In this document: positions 42,025 through 49,851 of the stretch, in pieces | Layout of the letters: every line of letters starts with the position of its first letter | How positions within the stretch are numbered: position 1 is the stretch's first letter | Assembly: GCF_002075885.1 (NCBI RefSeq) | Contig: NZ_MDET01000016.1 | Coordinates: 19,686-83,685, forward strand | Direction of reading: 5' to 3' | Source: Manganibacter manganicus | GTDB lineage: Bacteria > Pseudomonadota > Alphaproteobacteria > Rhizobiales > Rhizobiaceae | Length of the DNA stretch: 64,000 bases | The notes under the pieces: model-generated | The model's database searches: none | Seen by the model: the letters and a program-made list of their open reading frames with translations, nothing else | What the model was told of the DNA's origin: nothing | Translations under genes and position numbers: made by a program

Positions 42025-43545
42025 GTGACCCAGGCGCTCCTCGGCATCGATATCGGAACGTCCGGCTGCAAGGCGCTGCTTATCGACGGCGAGGGCGTGG
42101 TGCTGGCGAGCCACACCGAAACCTATGGTCTGTCGCAGCCGCGTCCGGGCTGGACAGAGCAGGACCCGGCCTCGTGGATCGACGGCGCCCGCGCAGCCGT
42201 CGCTGCGGTTCTTGCCGAGCGGCCGGAGGCCGAACTCGCGGCGGTCGGGCTTTCCGGCCAGATGCACGGCCTGACGCCGCTCGATGCCGGCCACAAGGTG
42301 CTGCGTCCCGCGATCCTGTGGAACGACCAGCGCAACGGCGCCGAATGCGACGCCATCACGGAACGCGCCGGCGGCATCCAGGGCCTGCTGGCGCGGACCA
42401 ACAACCGGATGCTGGTCGGTTATACCGGCGGCAAGATCATATGGATGCGCGACCACGAGCCGGATCTGTTCGGCCGGTTGCGCCATGTGGTCAATCCGAA
42501 GGACTATCTGCGTCTCGTGCTCACCGGCGAGATCGCGACGGAGGTCTCCGACGCGTCCGGAACCGGGCTTTTCGACACGCGGGAGCGTCGCTGGGCATCC
42601 GGCCTGCTGGAGCTGCTGGATCTCGATGCCGCCATTCTGCCGCCCTGTCATGAATCGCATGTCGTCAGCGGCAGGGTCGGCCGATCGGGCGCTGCGCTCT
42701 TCGGCATCCCGGAAGGGACGCCGGTTGTCGGCGGCGGCGGCGACAGCGTCATCCAGACCATCGGCTCCGGCGTGATCACGCCCGGCGCGCTGCAGACGAC
42801 GATCGGCACCGCCGGCATCGTCGCGGCCGCGCTCGACGCGCCGGTCGCCGATCCGGACGGGCGGCTTCAGGTGTTCTGCAACGTCGCGCCGTCGAAATGG
42901 CATTGCATGGGCGTTTCGCTAAATGCCGGCGGTGCGATGGAGTGGTTCCGCACCATGCTGGCCGGTTTCCGCGGCGGCGAGGCGCCCTCGGCGAAGGACA
43001 TGGCGGGGACCGCGGCCAATGCGCCGGCCGGCTCACATGGTCTCGTCTTCCTGCCCTATCTCAACGGCGAGCGCTGCCCGCATCCCGATCCCTCGGCACG
43101 CGGCGGTTTCGTCGGTCTCACCGCCCGTCACGCGGCGGCAGACATGGCGCGCAGCCTGATGGAAGGCGTGACGCATTCGCTTTTCGACATCTACCGCCTC
43201 ATGGAAGCCGCCGGCATCGGCCGCAGCATCATCAAGGCGTCGGGCGGCGGCGCGCGCTCGACGTTGTGGCGGCAGATGCAGGCCGATCTTTTCGGCTGCG
43301 ACGTCGTCACCACGGACGGCGCCGCGGAAGGCGGAGCATTCGGCGCCGCCCTTGTCGCCGGCGTCGGCGTCGGCGTCTGGGCCGACGCGGTCGAAGCAGC
43401 GAAATCCTGCCGCGCGGTGACCCGCGAAACGCCGGACGCGGCCGGCGCGGCGGCGATGCGCGAGGCGTTTGCGATCTACGCAGGCCTTTACGACGACTTG
43501 TCCGGGGCTTTTTCGGCCTTATCCGGTTCCGGCCTGGACCGATAG
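42025..43545 (+). CDS. FGGY-family carbohydrate kinase (XylB-like)
   Basis: A 506-aa FGGY kinase. LLGIDIGTSGCKALLID is at the N-terminus, GLSGQMHGLTPLD is the xylulokinase-type sugar motif, WNDQRN follows, and IIKASGGGARSTLWRQMQAD is the nucleotide part. The GTG at 42025 is used with GAGGTGAGG upstream, 4 bp after the ALDH stop. It carries the exact SGQMHG of xylulokinase, so D-xylulose or a similar ketopentose is plausible; xylB at 34106 would then be a second isozyme with a different specificity or regulation. Confidence 0.88.
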   Translation: MTQALLGIDIGTSGCKALLIDGEGVVLASHTETYGLSQPRPGWTEQDPASWIDGARAAVAAVLAERPEAELAAVGLSGQMHGLTPLDAGHKVLRPAILWNDQRNGAECDAITERAGGIQGLLARTNNRMLVGYTGGKIIWMRDHEPDLFGRLRHVVNPKDYLRLVLTGEIATEVSDASGTGLFDTRERRWASGLLELLDLDAAILPPCHESHVVSGRVGRSGAALFGIPEGTPVVGGGGDSVIQTIGSGVITPGALQTTIGTAGIVAAALDAPVADPDGRLQVFCNVAPSKWHCMGVSLNAGGAMEWFRTMLAGFRGGEAPSAKDMAGTAANAPAGSHGLVFLPYLNGERCPHPDPSARGGFVGLTARHAAADMARSLMEGVTHSLFDIYRLMEAAGIGRSIIKASGGGARSTLWRQMQADLFGCDVVTTDGAAEGGAFGAALVAGVGVGVWADAVEAAKSCRAVTRETPDAAGAAAMREAFAIYAGLYDDLSGAFSALSGSGLDR

Positions 43546-43561
43546 GAAGCGGGGGAGACGA

Positions 43562-44248
43562 ATGGCCACGACAACGCAGACCCATCGGTATGAAGCGCTG
43601 GTATTCGACCTCGACGGCACGCTGATCGACAGCGCGCCCGATATCGCGGCGGCGCTCAACCTCATGCTGGAGCGCAACAACTGGCCGGCCCAGAGCGTCG
43701 CGACGGTGGAAAAATTCATCGGCTTCGGCGCCCGTCGGCTCGTCCACGACCTTTTCGTATCGCTCGGCCTACCTTCGGACGACGGCACGATCGATGCGGC
43801 GCTCGAGGAATATCTCGACAATTATGCCCGCACGCCCGCCGACAGGACCCGGTTCTATCCGCATGTCCGGGAAGATCTCGAAGCGCTCCGGGACTGCGGC
43901 ATCCGTCTCGGCCTGTGCACGAACAAACCGCAGGAACTGGCGCTGAAGGTCCTTGGCATCCTCGGCATCGCTCATCTGTTCGACGCGATCGTCGGCGCCG
44001 ACGCCGCTCCGGCGAGCAAGCCCGACCCCGCGCACCTCATGGCGGTGGCCGAGCGGATGAAGCTGAACGGACGGCCCTGGGCCTATGTGGGGGACACGAT
44101 CGTGGACAAGACGACCGCCGCCGGCGCCGGCGTTCCCTTCTACGCCGTGTCCTGGGGGACTGGCCGCCGCGTCGACGTCGAGCCGTCCATGCGGCTTGCC
44201 CGTCTGCGCGATCTTGACGGCATGGATGACGCCGCCCGGGAGGACTGA
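43562..44248 (+). CDS. HAD-family phosphatase (phosphoglycolate phosphatase-like)
   Basis: A 228-aa HAD hydrolase. The nucleophile motif LVFDLDGTLIDS is near residue 13, LCTNKP is motif II, ASKPDP holds the motif III Lys, and YVGDTIVDKTTA is motif IV. The cap domain and length match Gph-type 2-phosphoglycolate or sugar-phosphate phosphatases. It follows the FGGY kinase by 16 bp with GGGGGAGACGA upstream. It may clear toxic phosphorylated intermediates made by the kinases. Confidence 0.86.
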   Translation: MATTTQTHRYEALVFDLDGTLIDSAPDIAAALNLMLERNNWPAQSVATVEKFIGFGARRLVHDLFVSLGLPSDDGTIDAALEEYLDNYARTPADRTRFYPHVREDLEALRDCGIRLGLCTNKPQELALKVLGILGIAHLFDAIVGADAAPASKPDPAHLMAVAERMKLNGRPWAYVGDTIVDKTTAAGAGVPFYAVSWGTGRRVDVEPSMRLARLRDLDGMDDAARED

Positions 44249-44250
44249 CG

Positions 44251-45090
44251 ATGGCGGTAAGCCTGCTCCAGCGTATCCTGCAGGAAAGCGAAGGAATGGG
44301 ATCGGCCGAACTGCGCGTCGCGCGCTTCGTCAGTGCCAATCCTTCGGATGTCATCCACATGAGCATGGCGCGGCTGTCGCAGGAATGCGCGGTCAGCGAC
44401 CCGACGATCATGCGCTTCTGCCGGCGCTTCGATTTCCAGGGCTATCAGGACTTCAAGCTTCATCTGGCGCAGAGCCTGGTTCCGTCGGCGCCGTTTGCCT
44501 ATGAGCAGATCGTGCCCGATGATTCCATCCAGAACGTCGTGCGCAAGACCGCCCGAAATTCGCTCAACGCGATCCAGCGGCTGCTGGAGGACCTCGAACC
44601 GCAGCAGGTCGACGAGGGCGCCAGGCTTCTGAACGCCGCAAGCTGGGTCGGCATCTACGCCAGCGGCATTTCGGAGATCACGGCGCTGGACGCGGAACAC
44701 AAATTCCAGCGGCTCGGCATGCGCTGCGCGGCCCTGATCGGCCGCAAGAAGCAATGGCTTCATGCCGAGACCTCCAGGCCGAGCGAGGTGGTGCTGATCT
44801 TCTCGCAGTCGGGGCATACCAAGCAGATGGTCGATATCGCGACCGCAGCCCGCGCCAAAGGGGCGCGCGTGCTTTCGATCACGGCGGCGCAAAGTCCGCT
44901 GGCCCAGGTTTCGGACGTGCTGATCTCGGTCCTGCCTTACGACCGCACGGAACTGATGACGCCGCTGGCGTCGCGGCTGAACCACCATCTCGTGGTGAAC
45001 ATGCTTGTCACCGCGATTGCGATGACGAGCGGCAGCGAGTTTCCGGATCAGCTTCCGGCGCTCGATTTCTGGCAGACGGAAAAGATCTGA
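44251..45090 (+). CDS. RpiR-family transcriptional regulator 2
   Basis: A 279-aa RpiR-type regulator. The helix-turn-helix MARLSQECAVSDPTIMRFC is followed by FQGYQDFKLHLAQSL and a SIS domain (ISEITALDAEHKFQR, then LIFSQSGHTKQMVDIATAA). It is a paralogue of the regulator at 12123-13010; both share the GYQDFKL-LAQSL stretch. It starts 2 bp after the phosphatase stop and precedes rpiA. It is the second candidate for the TGTAG palindromes found across the island, especially those at 45843 and 46043. Confidence 0.9.
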   Translation: MAVSLLQRILQESEGMGSAELRVARFVSANPSDVIHMSMARLSQECAVSDPTIMRFCRRFDFQGYQDFKLHLAQSLVPSAPFAYEQIVPDDSIQNVVRKTARNSLNAIQRLLEDLEPQQVDEGARLLNAASWVGIYASGISEITALDAEHKFQRLGMRCAALIGRKKQWLHAETSRPSEVVLIFSQSGHTKQMVDIATAARAKGARVLSITAAQSPLAQVSDVLISVLPYDRTELMTPLASRLNHHLVVNMLVTAIAMTSGSEFPDQLPALDFWQTEKI

Positions 45091-45093
45091 ATT

Positions 45094-45111
45094 GCGCCCG
45101 CTGGCGGGCGC
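45094..45111 (+). terminator. Intercistronic hairpin between rpiR and rpiA
   Basis: GCGCCCGC-TG-GCGGGCGC is a perfect 8-bp GC inverted repeat 3 bp after the regulator stop and 24 bp before the rpiA ATG. Without a U-tract it is more likely a partial terminator or mRNA-stability element that sets a different rpiA level. Confidence 0.45.
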
Positions 45112-45135
45112 GCCCATGCGTAGCGAGGAATAGTG

Positions 45136-45846
45136 ATGAGCGTCCAGGACGAGGCGAAGAAGGCGGCAGGCCGCAAGGTCATCGAGGAATTCATCCGGGA
45201 TGGCATGAAACTCGGGCTGGGGTCTGGAACGACCTCGCATTTCTTCGTGCGGGAACTCGGCAACCATGTCGCGTGCGGCATGAAGCTGACCTGCACCACC
45301 ACGTCGCGCTCGACCAACGACGTAGCGAGGGAGGTCGGCATCGCCATCACCGATCCCAACGATATGGGCGAGATCGACCTTACCATCGACGGTCCCGACG
45401 AGATCGATCACGACTTCAACATGATCAAGGGCGGCGGCGCGTGCCTGTTGTGGGAGAAGATCGTGGCGCATGCGTCGAAGCGCATGATCACCATCTGCGA
45501 CGAAAGCAAGATCGTGGCGAAGCTCGGCGCTTTCCCGCTGCCGGTCGAGGTCGTGCAATTCGCCTGGAAGCAGACCGAGCGGATGGTCGCGCAGGCGCTG
45601 GCGGACAATCGCGTGAAGGGGGCCGCGATCGAACGCCGTATGCGGGACGGCCAGCCGGTCGTCACCGACAGCGGCAATTTCATCCTCGACTGCCGGTGTG
45701 GAGTCATTCCGGCACCGGCGAAACTCGAGATCGAGCTCAACCGCATCCCCGGCGTGGTGGAAAACGGCCTGTTCACACGGGAATCCCGGGGGATGGTTGT
45801 CGGCCGCTTTGACGGGACCGCCTATGTGAAACTCCGCGATAAATAG
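45136..45846 (+). CDS. rpiA: Ribose-5-phosphate isomerase A
   Basis: A 236-aa RpiA. The phosphate loop LGLGSGTTSHF, acidic motif DLTIDGPDEID (Asp85, Asp88) and MIKGGGACLLWEKI with Lys98 and catalytic Glu107 match the family. RpiA interconverts ribose 5-phosphate and ribulose 5-phosphate. Here it would join ribulose or ribose phosphates from the kinases to the tkt gene on the same plasmid. In erythritol pathways an Rpi-type isomerase acts on a tetrose phosphate, so a tetrulose role is an alternative. ATG 45136 has GAGGAA 5 bp upstream. Confidence 0.93.
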   Translation: MSVQDEAKKAAGRKVIEEFIRDGMKLGLGSGTTSHFFVRELGNHVACGMKLTCTTTSRSTNDVAREVGIAITDPNDMGEIDLTIDGPDEIDHDFNMIKGGGACLLWEKIVAHASKRMITICDESKIVAKLGAFPLPVEVVQFAWKQTERMVAQALADNRVKGAAIERRMRDGQPVVTDSGNFILDCRCGVIPAPAKLEIELNRIPGVVENGLFTRESRGMVVGRFDGTAYVKLRDK

Positions 45847-45857
45847 TAAATACTACA
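45843..45857. promoter_or_regulatory. RpiR-like palindrome at the end of rpiA
   Basis: ATAGTAAATACTACA contains the perfect palindrome TAGTAAATACTA. Its reverse complement starts TGTAGT. The spacer is one base longer than in the other sites. It lies between rpiA and T3. Confidence 0.45.
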
Positions 45858-46042
45858 TATTGGCCTTATTTTGTTGCGTGTGTTGCCGCCGCTGGTCGCG
45901 GCGCGATCCCGTTTGTGCATCTCAATCAGGGCATAAGATAAAATCTTGAAAAATATAGAGATTTTTGTTGAATATGACCGGACGCCTCTTGCAATATTTT
46001 AGTTGCGCGAAGCTGCGAAAATGGCTTGAAGGGTTTCTGGAA

Positions 46043-46059
46043 ATCTAGTATTGCTAGAT
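46043..46059. promoter_or_regulatory. Palindrome upstream of the T3 binding protein
   Basis: ATCTAGTATTGCTAGAT has 6-bp arms ATCTAG/CTAGAT and the TAGT-N3-nCTA core of the island's RpiR-type sites, but C in place of the outer G. It ends 20 bp before the T3 start, where it would overlap the leader. Confidence 0.5.
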
Positions 46060-46078
46060 AAACTGCGGGAGGAAGCAG

Positions 46079-47170
46079 ATGGACAGATTGAACGCATTGA
46101 CTCGTCGCGGCCTGCTCAAGGCGGGCGGCGTTTTGGGTATCGCGGCCGGCGCCGGCACGTTGCTGGGGCGCTCTGCGTGGGCGGATGAAGGTTTCATCCC
46201 CTACAGCAACAAGAGCCTCGACTATTATTTCTTCGTCATCCAGGAAGAGGCGGTGAAGCGCGCCGTGGCGGCGAATAAGATGCGCTTCCAGGCGACCAAC
46301 GCCAGCTTCGACAACACCAAGCAGCTCGAGCAGTGGCAGAGCCTGATGCTGAGCCAGCCGTCGGCGATCGTCTCCGATCCGATCGACAGCCAGGCGATCG
46401 TGTCGGCGATCCGCCGCTACAACATGAAGAAGATTCCTGTCGGCATCATCGACACGCCGGCGGACGGCGGCGATGTGGCGATCACCGTCAGCTTCGACAA
46501 CAAGCTGGGCGGCGTCATGGCCGCGCAGGAGATCGTCAAGCGTCTGACCAAGAAGCACGGCAGCCCCAAGGGCACGGTGCTCAACTGCTTCGGCGCGCTG
46601 CAGAGCGTGGCCTGGCGGCTGCGCAAGGAAGGCATGGACGAGGAATTCGCCAAATATCCCGACATCAAGTATCTGGCCCGTCCGACCGAGGGCGCACTGG
46701 ACCAGATGCTGTCGGTGACGCTTTCGACGCTGTCGGAATATCCCGACCTCGACGCGGTCCATGCGCCGAGCGACTCCCCGTCGCGCGGCATCGTTACCGC
46801 GCTCCAGCAGAAGAACCGCTGGAAGAAGGTAGGCGAGGACGGCCACGTCATCTTCGTCAACATCGACGGCGAGCCGGTCGCGCTGAAGTGGATCCAGGAA
46901 GGCTATATGGATGCCTGTGTCTCGCAGGATCCGATCGCCTACGGCGAGATCGCCGTCGAGATGCTGGTCAAGCATTCGCTCAAGGGCGAGGCGGTTCCGA
47001 CCGGCACCTACGAGAACAAGAAATATTTCTGGGAAAAGGGCGAGATCGTCGCAGGCACGACCGGCCCGACGCTGATCATCCCGCCATTCGTCATCGACAG
47101 CGACAACGCCGGCGACAAGCGCCACTGGGGTGCGATCGCGGAGAAGGAATGGGGCATCCCCTACACCTGA
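46079..47170 (+). CDS. T3: sugar-binding protein with Tat-type signal
   Basis: A 363-aa periplasmic binding protein of the RbsB fold. The N-terminus has a twin-arginine motif (LTRRGLLKAGG) and cleaves near SAWADE, so it is probably exported folded by Tat, unlike the Sec-type signals of the T1, T2 and T4 proteins. The phrase QSLMLSQPSAIVSDPID replaces the usual family ligand-domain loop. The ATG follows GGGAGGAAG. It heads T3 with the ATPase at 47310 and the permease at 48853. The upstream gap carries RpiR-like palindromes. Confidence 0.88.
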   Translation: MDRLNALTRRGLLKAGGVLGIAAGAGTLLGRSAWADEGFIPYSNKSLDYYFFVIQEEAVKRAVAANKMRFQATNASFDNTKQLEQWQSLMLSQPSAIVSDPIDSQAIVSAIRRYNMKKIPVGIIDTPADGGDVAITVSFDNKLGGVMAAQEIVKRLTKKHGSPKGTVLNCFGALQSVAWRLRKEGMDEEFAKYPDIKYLARPTEGALDQMLSVTLSTLSEYPDLDAVHAPSDSPSRGIVTALQQKNRWKKVGEDGHVIFVNIDGEPVALKWIQEGYMDACVSQDPIAYGEIAVEMLVKHSLKGEAVPTGTYENKKYFWEKGEIVAGTTGPTLIIPPFVIDSDNAGDKRHWGAIAEKEWGIPYT

Positions 47171-47309
47171 TCGCATCCAACGCCTTACGGCACCAATGCC
47201 TGAAGGCGGTTGATCGCAGACATGATCTGCGCCACGCTGGTCCCGTGCCGGCGTGGCGTGTCCGCGCCGAAGGGAGCTTTCCTTTCCGGTCCTCGTCGGA
47301 GAGTTCGTT

Positions 47310-48830
47310 TTGACAGCAGCCTCGGCAGTCGCATCGCAACAGGACCCATTCATCCTCAGGGTCGAGAATCTCACCAAGCGCTATGGTCCCGTCCTGGCGC
47401 TGAACGACGTTTCGCTCGGCATCCGCCGCGGCACCATCCACGGGCTCCTGGGTGAGAACGGCGCTGGCAAGTCCACCTTGGTGTCCCTGATCTCCGGGCA
47501 GCGCACGCCGACATCGGGCACGATCTTTCTCGACGGCCGGGCCATTGCCAGTGTCGACATCAAGGCGATGGAGGAGGCCGGCGTCTTCCTGGTCACGCAG
47601 GAGCCGATGATCGTCGATCATCTCACGGCGGCCGAGAACCTGATGCTCGGCATCTGGCCGTCTTCCGGCGGTTTCGTCCGGTGGAGCAAGCTACGCGCCG
47701 ACGCCGCGCGCATGCTGGAGGGAACCGGCATCGATCCGCAGGCGATGGCCGGGCGGCTCGACGCCGTGGCGCGGCGCAAACTCAACATCCTGCGCGCCAT
47801 GTTCAGCGGCGGCAAGATCATCATCCTGGACGAGCCCACCGCTGCCCTGACGGTGGAGGACAGGGCGCAGCTCTTCTCCTTCATGCGCGACCTCAAGGCG
47901 CAGGGCGTCACCTTCATCTTCATCTCGCATTACAATGACGAAATCCTGGAAATCTGCGACGCCTGCTCGGTGCTGCGCGACGGCGTGCTCGCCGGTGGGA
48001 CCGAGAACGTGAAGGGACTGACCTCGGAGCAATTGTCCGAACTCGTGCTTGGCCGGGGTCTCGTTCTGTTCCAACGCGAACGGCGGCAATTCGACACCGA
48101 GCCTGCGGCCGTCAGCCTGCGCTCGGTCGTCAGCGCCGGCGTCCGGGTCGAGGCGCTCGACCTGCATGCCGGCGAGATCGTCGGCTTCACCGGCCTTCCG
48201 GGTGCCGGCGCCAAGGAACTGGTGCGGGCGGTCTTCGGCCTCGTTCCTGTCCGCTCGGGAACGATCGCCTTTGCCGACGAGGCGCCTCACAAGCTGCCGG
48301 CCTCGCCGCGCGACGCCTTCGACGCCGGCATCGCCTTCCTTTCGGACGACCGGCATCGCGACGGGCTCGTCAAGCATATGACGATCAGCGAAAACATCTC
48401 GCTCTCCTCGCTCGTTTCGCTGGCGCGCTCCGGTTTTCTCAGCAACGACGCCGAGCGCAACCTGTCGGACCGTTATTTCGAAGCGATGGGCATCAAGGCT
48501 CCAGGGCCGTCCACCACCGTCGATACGCTGAGCGGCGGAAATCAGCAGAAGGTGTGCCTCGGCCGCGTTCTAGCGACGAAGCCGCGGCTGCTCATCCTCG
48601 ACGAGCCGACGCGCGGCATCGACGTCGGCGTCAAGCAGGACGTGCTGCGCATCATCGACGATCTCAGCCGCAGCGGCGTGGCCGTCATCATCGTCTCCAC
48701 CGACACTGACGAGATCGTCCGGTCGGTGGACCGCGTCTGCATCTTCGATGGCGGCGCCGTACGGGAGGAACTCTCGGGCGCCGCGATCACGAACGAGCGG
48801 CTGCGCCAGGGCACGACGTCCCATGGCTGA
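47310..48830 (+). CDS. T3: ribose-type ABC transporter ATPase (two NBDs)
   Basis: A 506-aa RbsA-type tandem ATPase. NBD1 has Walker A GENGAGKST (residues 48-56), Walker B IIILDEPTAAL and H-loop ISHYNDE, but its signature is reduced to LDAVARRKLNILRAM. NBD2 has a canonical LSGGNQQKVCLGR and LLILDEPTRGID but a degenerate Walker A (GLPGAGAKEL). One complete composite ATP site therefore remains. The start is inferred as TTG 47310 with GGAGAG upstream; TTG has weak support, and an in-frame start further upstream is possible. Confidence 0.87.
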   Translation: MTAASAVASQQDPFILRVENLTKRYGPVLALNDVSLGIRRGTIHGLLGENGAGKSTLVSLISGQRTPTSGTIFLDGRAIASVDIKAMEEAGVFLVTQEPMIVDHLTAAENLMLGIWPSSGGFVRWSKLRADAARMLEGTGIDPQAMAGRLDAVARRKLNILRAMFSGGKIIILDEPTAALTVEDRAQLFSFMRDLKAQGVTFIFISHYNDEILEICDACSVLRDGVLAGGTENVKGLTSEQLSELVLGRGLVLFQRERRQFDTEPAAVSLRSVVSAGVRVEALDLHAGEIVGFTGLPGAGAKELVRAVFGLVPVRSGTIAFADEAPHKLPASPRDAFDAGIAFLSDDRHRDGLVKHMTISENISLSSLVSLARSGFLSNDAERNLSDRYFEAMGIKAPGPSTTVDTLSGGNQQKVCLGRVLATKPRLLILDEPTRGIDVGVKQDVLRIIDDLSRSGVAVIIVSTDTDEIVRSVDRVCIFDGGAVREELSGAAITNERLRQGTTSHG

Positions 48831-48852
48831 GCGCGCGTCGAAGGAGAAAACA

Positions 48853-49851
48853 ATGAACCAAGTCGCCTCCGCACTTGCAGCGCCGGCCGCGAAGACTCCC
48901 GGCAAGGAAGGCACGTCCGTTCTGGGGTGGGTGCTGCACAACGTCGTGTGGATCTGGCTGGTCGCCCTGGTGGTGATCTTCGGCCTCTTCAACCAGTATT
49001 TCTTCACCACCTTCAACCTGCAGAACATCATGGTTCAGGCGACCGTGCTCGGCATGATCGGCCTCGCCGTCGCGCTGCCCTTGCTGGTGGCCGAGATCGA
49101 CCTTTCGCTGCCGGCCAATCTCGGCTTTTCCTCCGCCATCGGCGCCATGGCCTATTCCAACCTCGGCCTGCCCTGGTTCCTCGCCATGCTGGTCGGTGTG
49201 GGCGTGGCGACGCTGATCGGCTTCTTCAATGGCCTGTGCATCACCAAGCTGCGCATGGTCTCGCTCATCCAGACGCTGTCCATGATGATCATCCTGCAGG
49301 GCGCCCTGCTGGCCCTGACGCAGGGCCGCACCATCACCAACCTGCCCGACGGCTATGTCTGGATCGGTCAGGCGGCCATCGGCGGCTGGCCGGTCATGCC
49401 TATCATCTTCGTGGTGGCGCTGGTGGCGATGGCGGTGATGTTGCGCAAGACGGTTCTCGGGCGAAGCATCTATGCAGTGGGCGGCAATCCGGTTGCGTCG
49501 AACTCGGCCGGCATCCGCGTCGATCGCGTCAAGATCATCACCTTCACGATCGCCGGATTCCTGGCCGGCGTGGGTGGCTTCCTGCTGGGCTCCTGGCAGA
49601 TGGCCATCACCTCCAACCAGGGCTCGAGCTACCTGCTCTACGCCATCGCCGCGCCCATCATCGGCGGCGTCAGCGTCTTCGGCGGACGCGGCAACGTGGT
49701 GGGTGTGCTCGGCGGCGTGCTGCTGCTTACCGTCATCCAGGTGGGGCTCGCCATCATCGCGGTCCCGTCCTTCTACGTCGGCATGATCGGCGGCTTCATG
49801 ATCTTCATCGCGGTTGCGATCGACGCCATTCGCGTGCGTTACTTCGGCTGA
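48853..49851 (+). CDS. T3: ribose-type ABC transporter permease
   Basis: A 332-aa CUT2 permease. The first membrane segment is near residues 27-47 (HNVVWIWLVALVVIFGLF). The family motif LPLLVAEIDLSLPANL replaces the more common GGIDLSVG, and APIIGGVSVFGGRGNVVG is the conserved late loop. The ATG follows AAGGAGAAAACA. It starts 22 bp after the ATPase, and its TGA overlaps the ATG of the FAD oxidase gene. Confidence 0.9.
   Translation: MNQVASALAAPAAKTPGKEGTSVLGWVLHNVVWIWLVALVVIFGLFNQYFFTTFNLQNIMVQATVLGMIGLAVALPLLVAEIDLSLPANLGFSSAIGAMAYSNLGLPWFLAMLVGVGVATLIGFFNGLCITKLRMVSLIQTLSMMIILQGALLALTQGRTITNLPDGYVWIGQAAIGGWPVMPIIFVVALVAMAVMLRKTVLGRSIYAVGGNPVASNSAGIRVDRVKIITFTIAGFLAGVGGFLLGSWQMAITSNQGSSYLLYAIAAPIIGGVSVFGGRGNVVGVLGGVLLLTVIQVGLAIIAVPSFYVGMIGGFMIFIAVAIDAIRVRYFG

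Noticed and set aside
45136..45846. rpiA as an erythritol-type isomerase gene
   Set aside because: Its sequence is a standard RpiA and the other ery genes are absent. I kept the tetrose option only as an alternative in the annotation.
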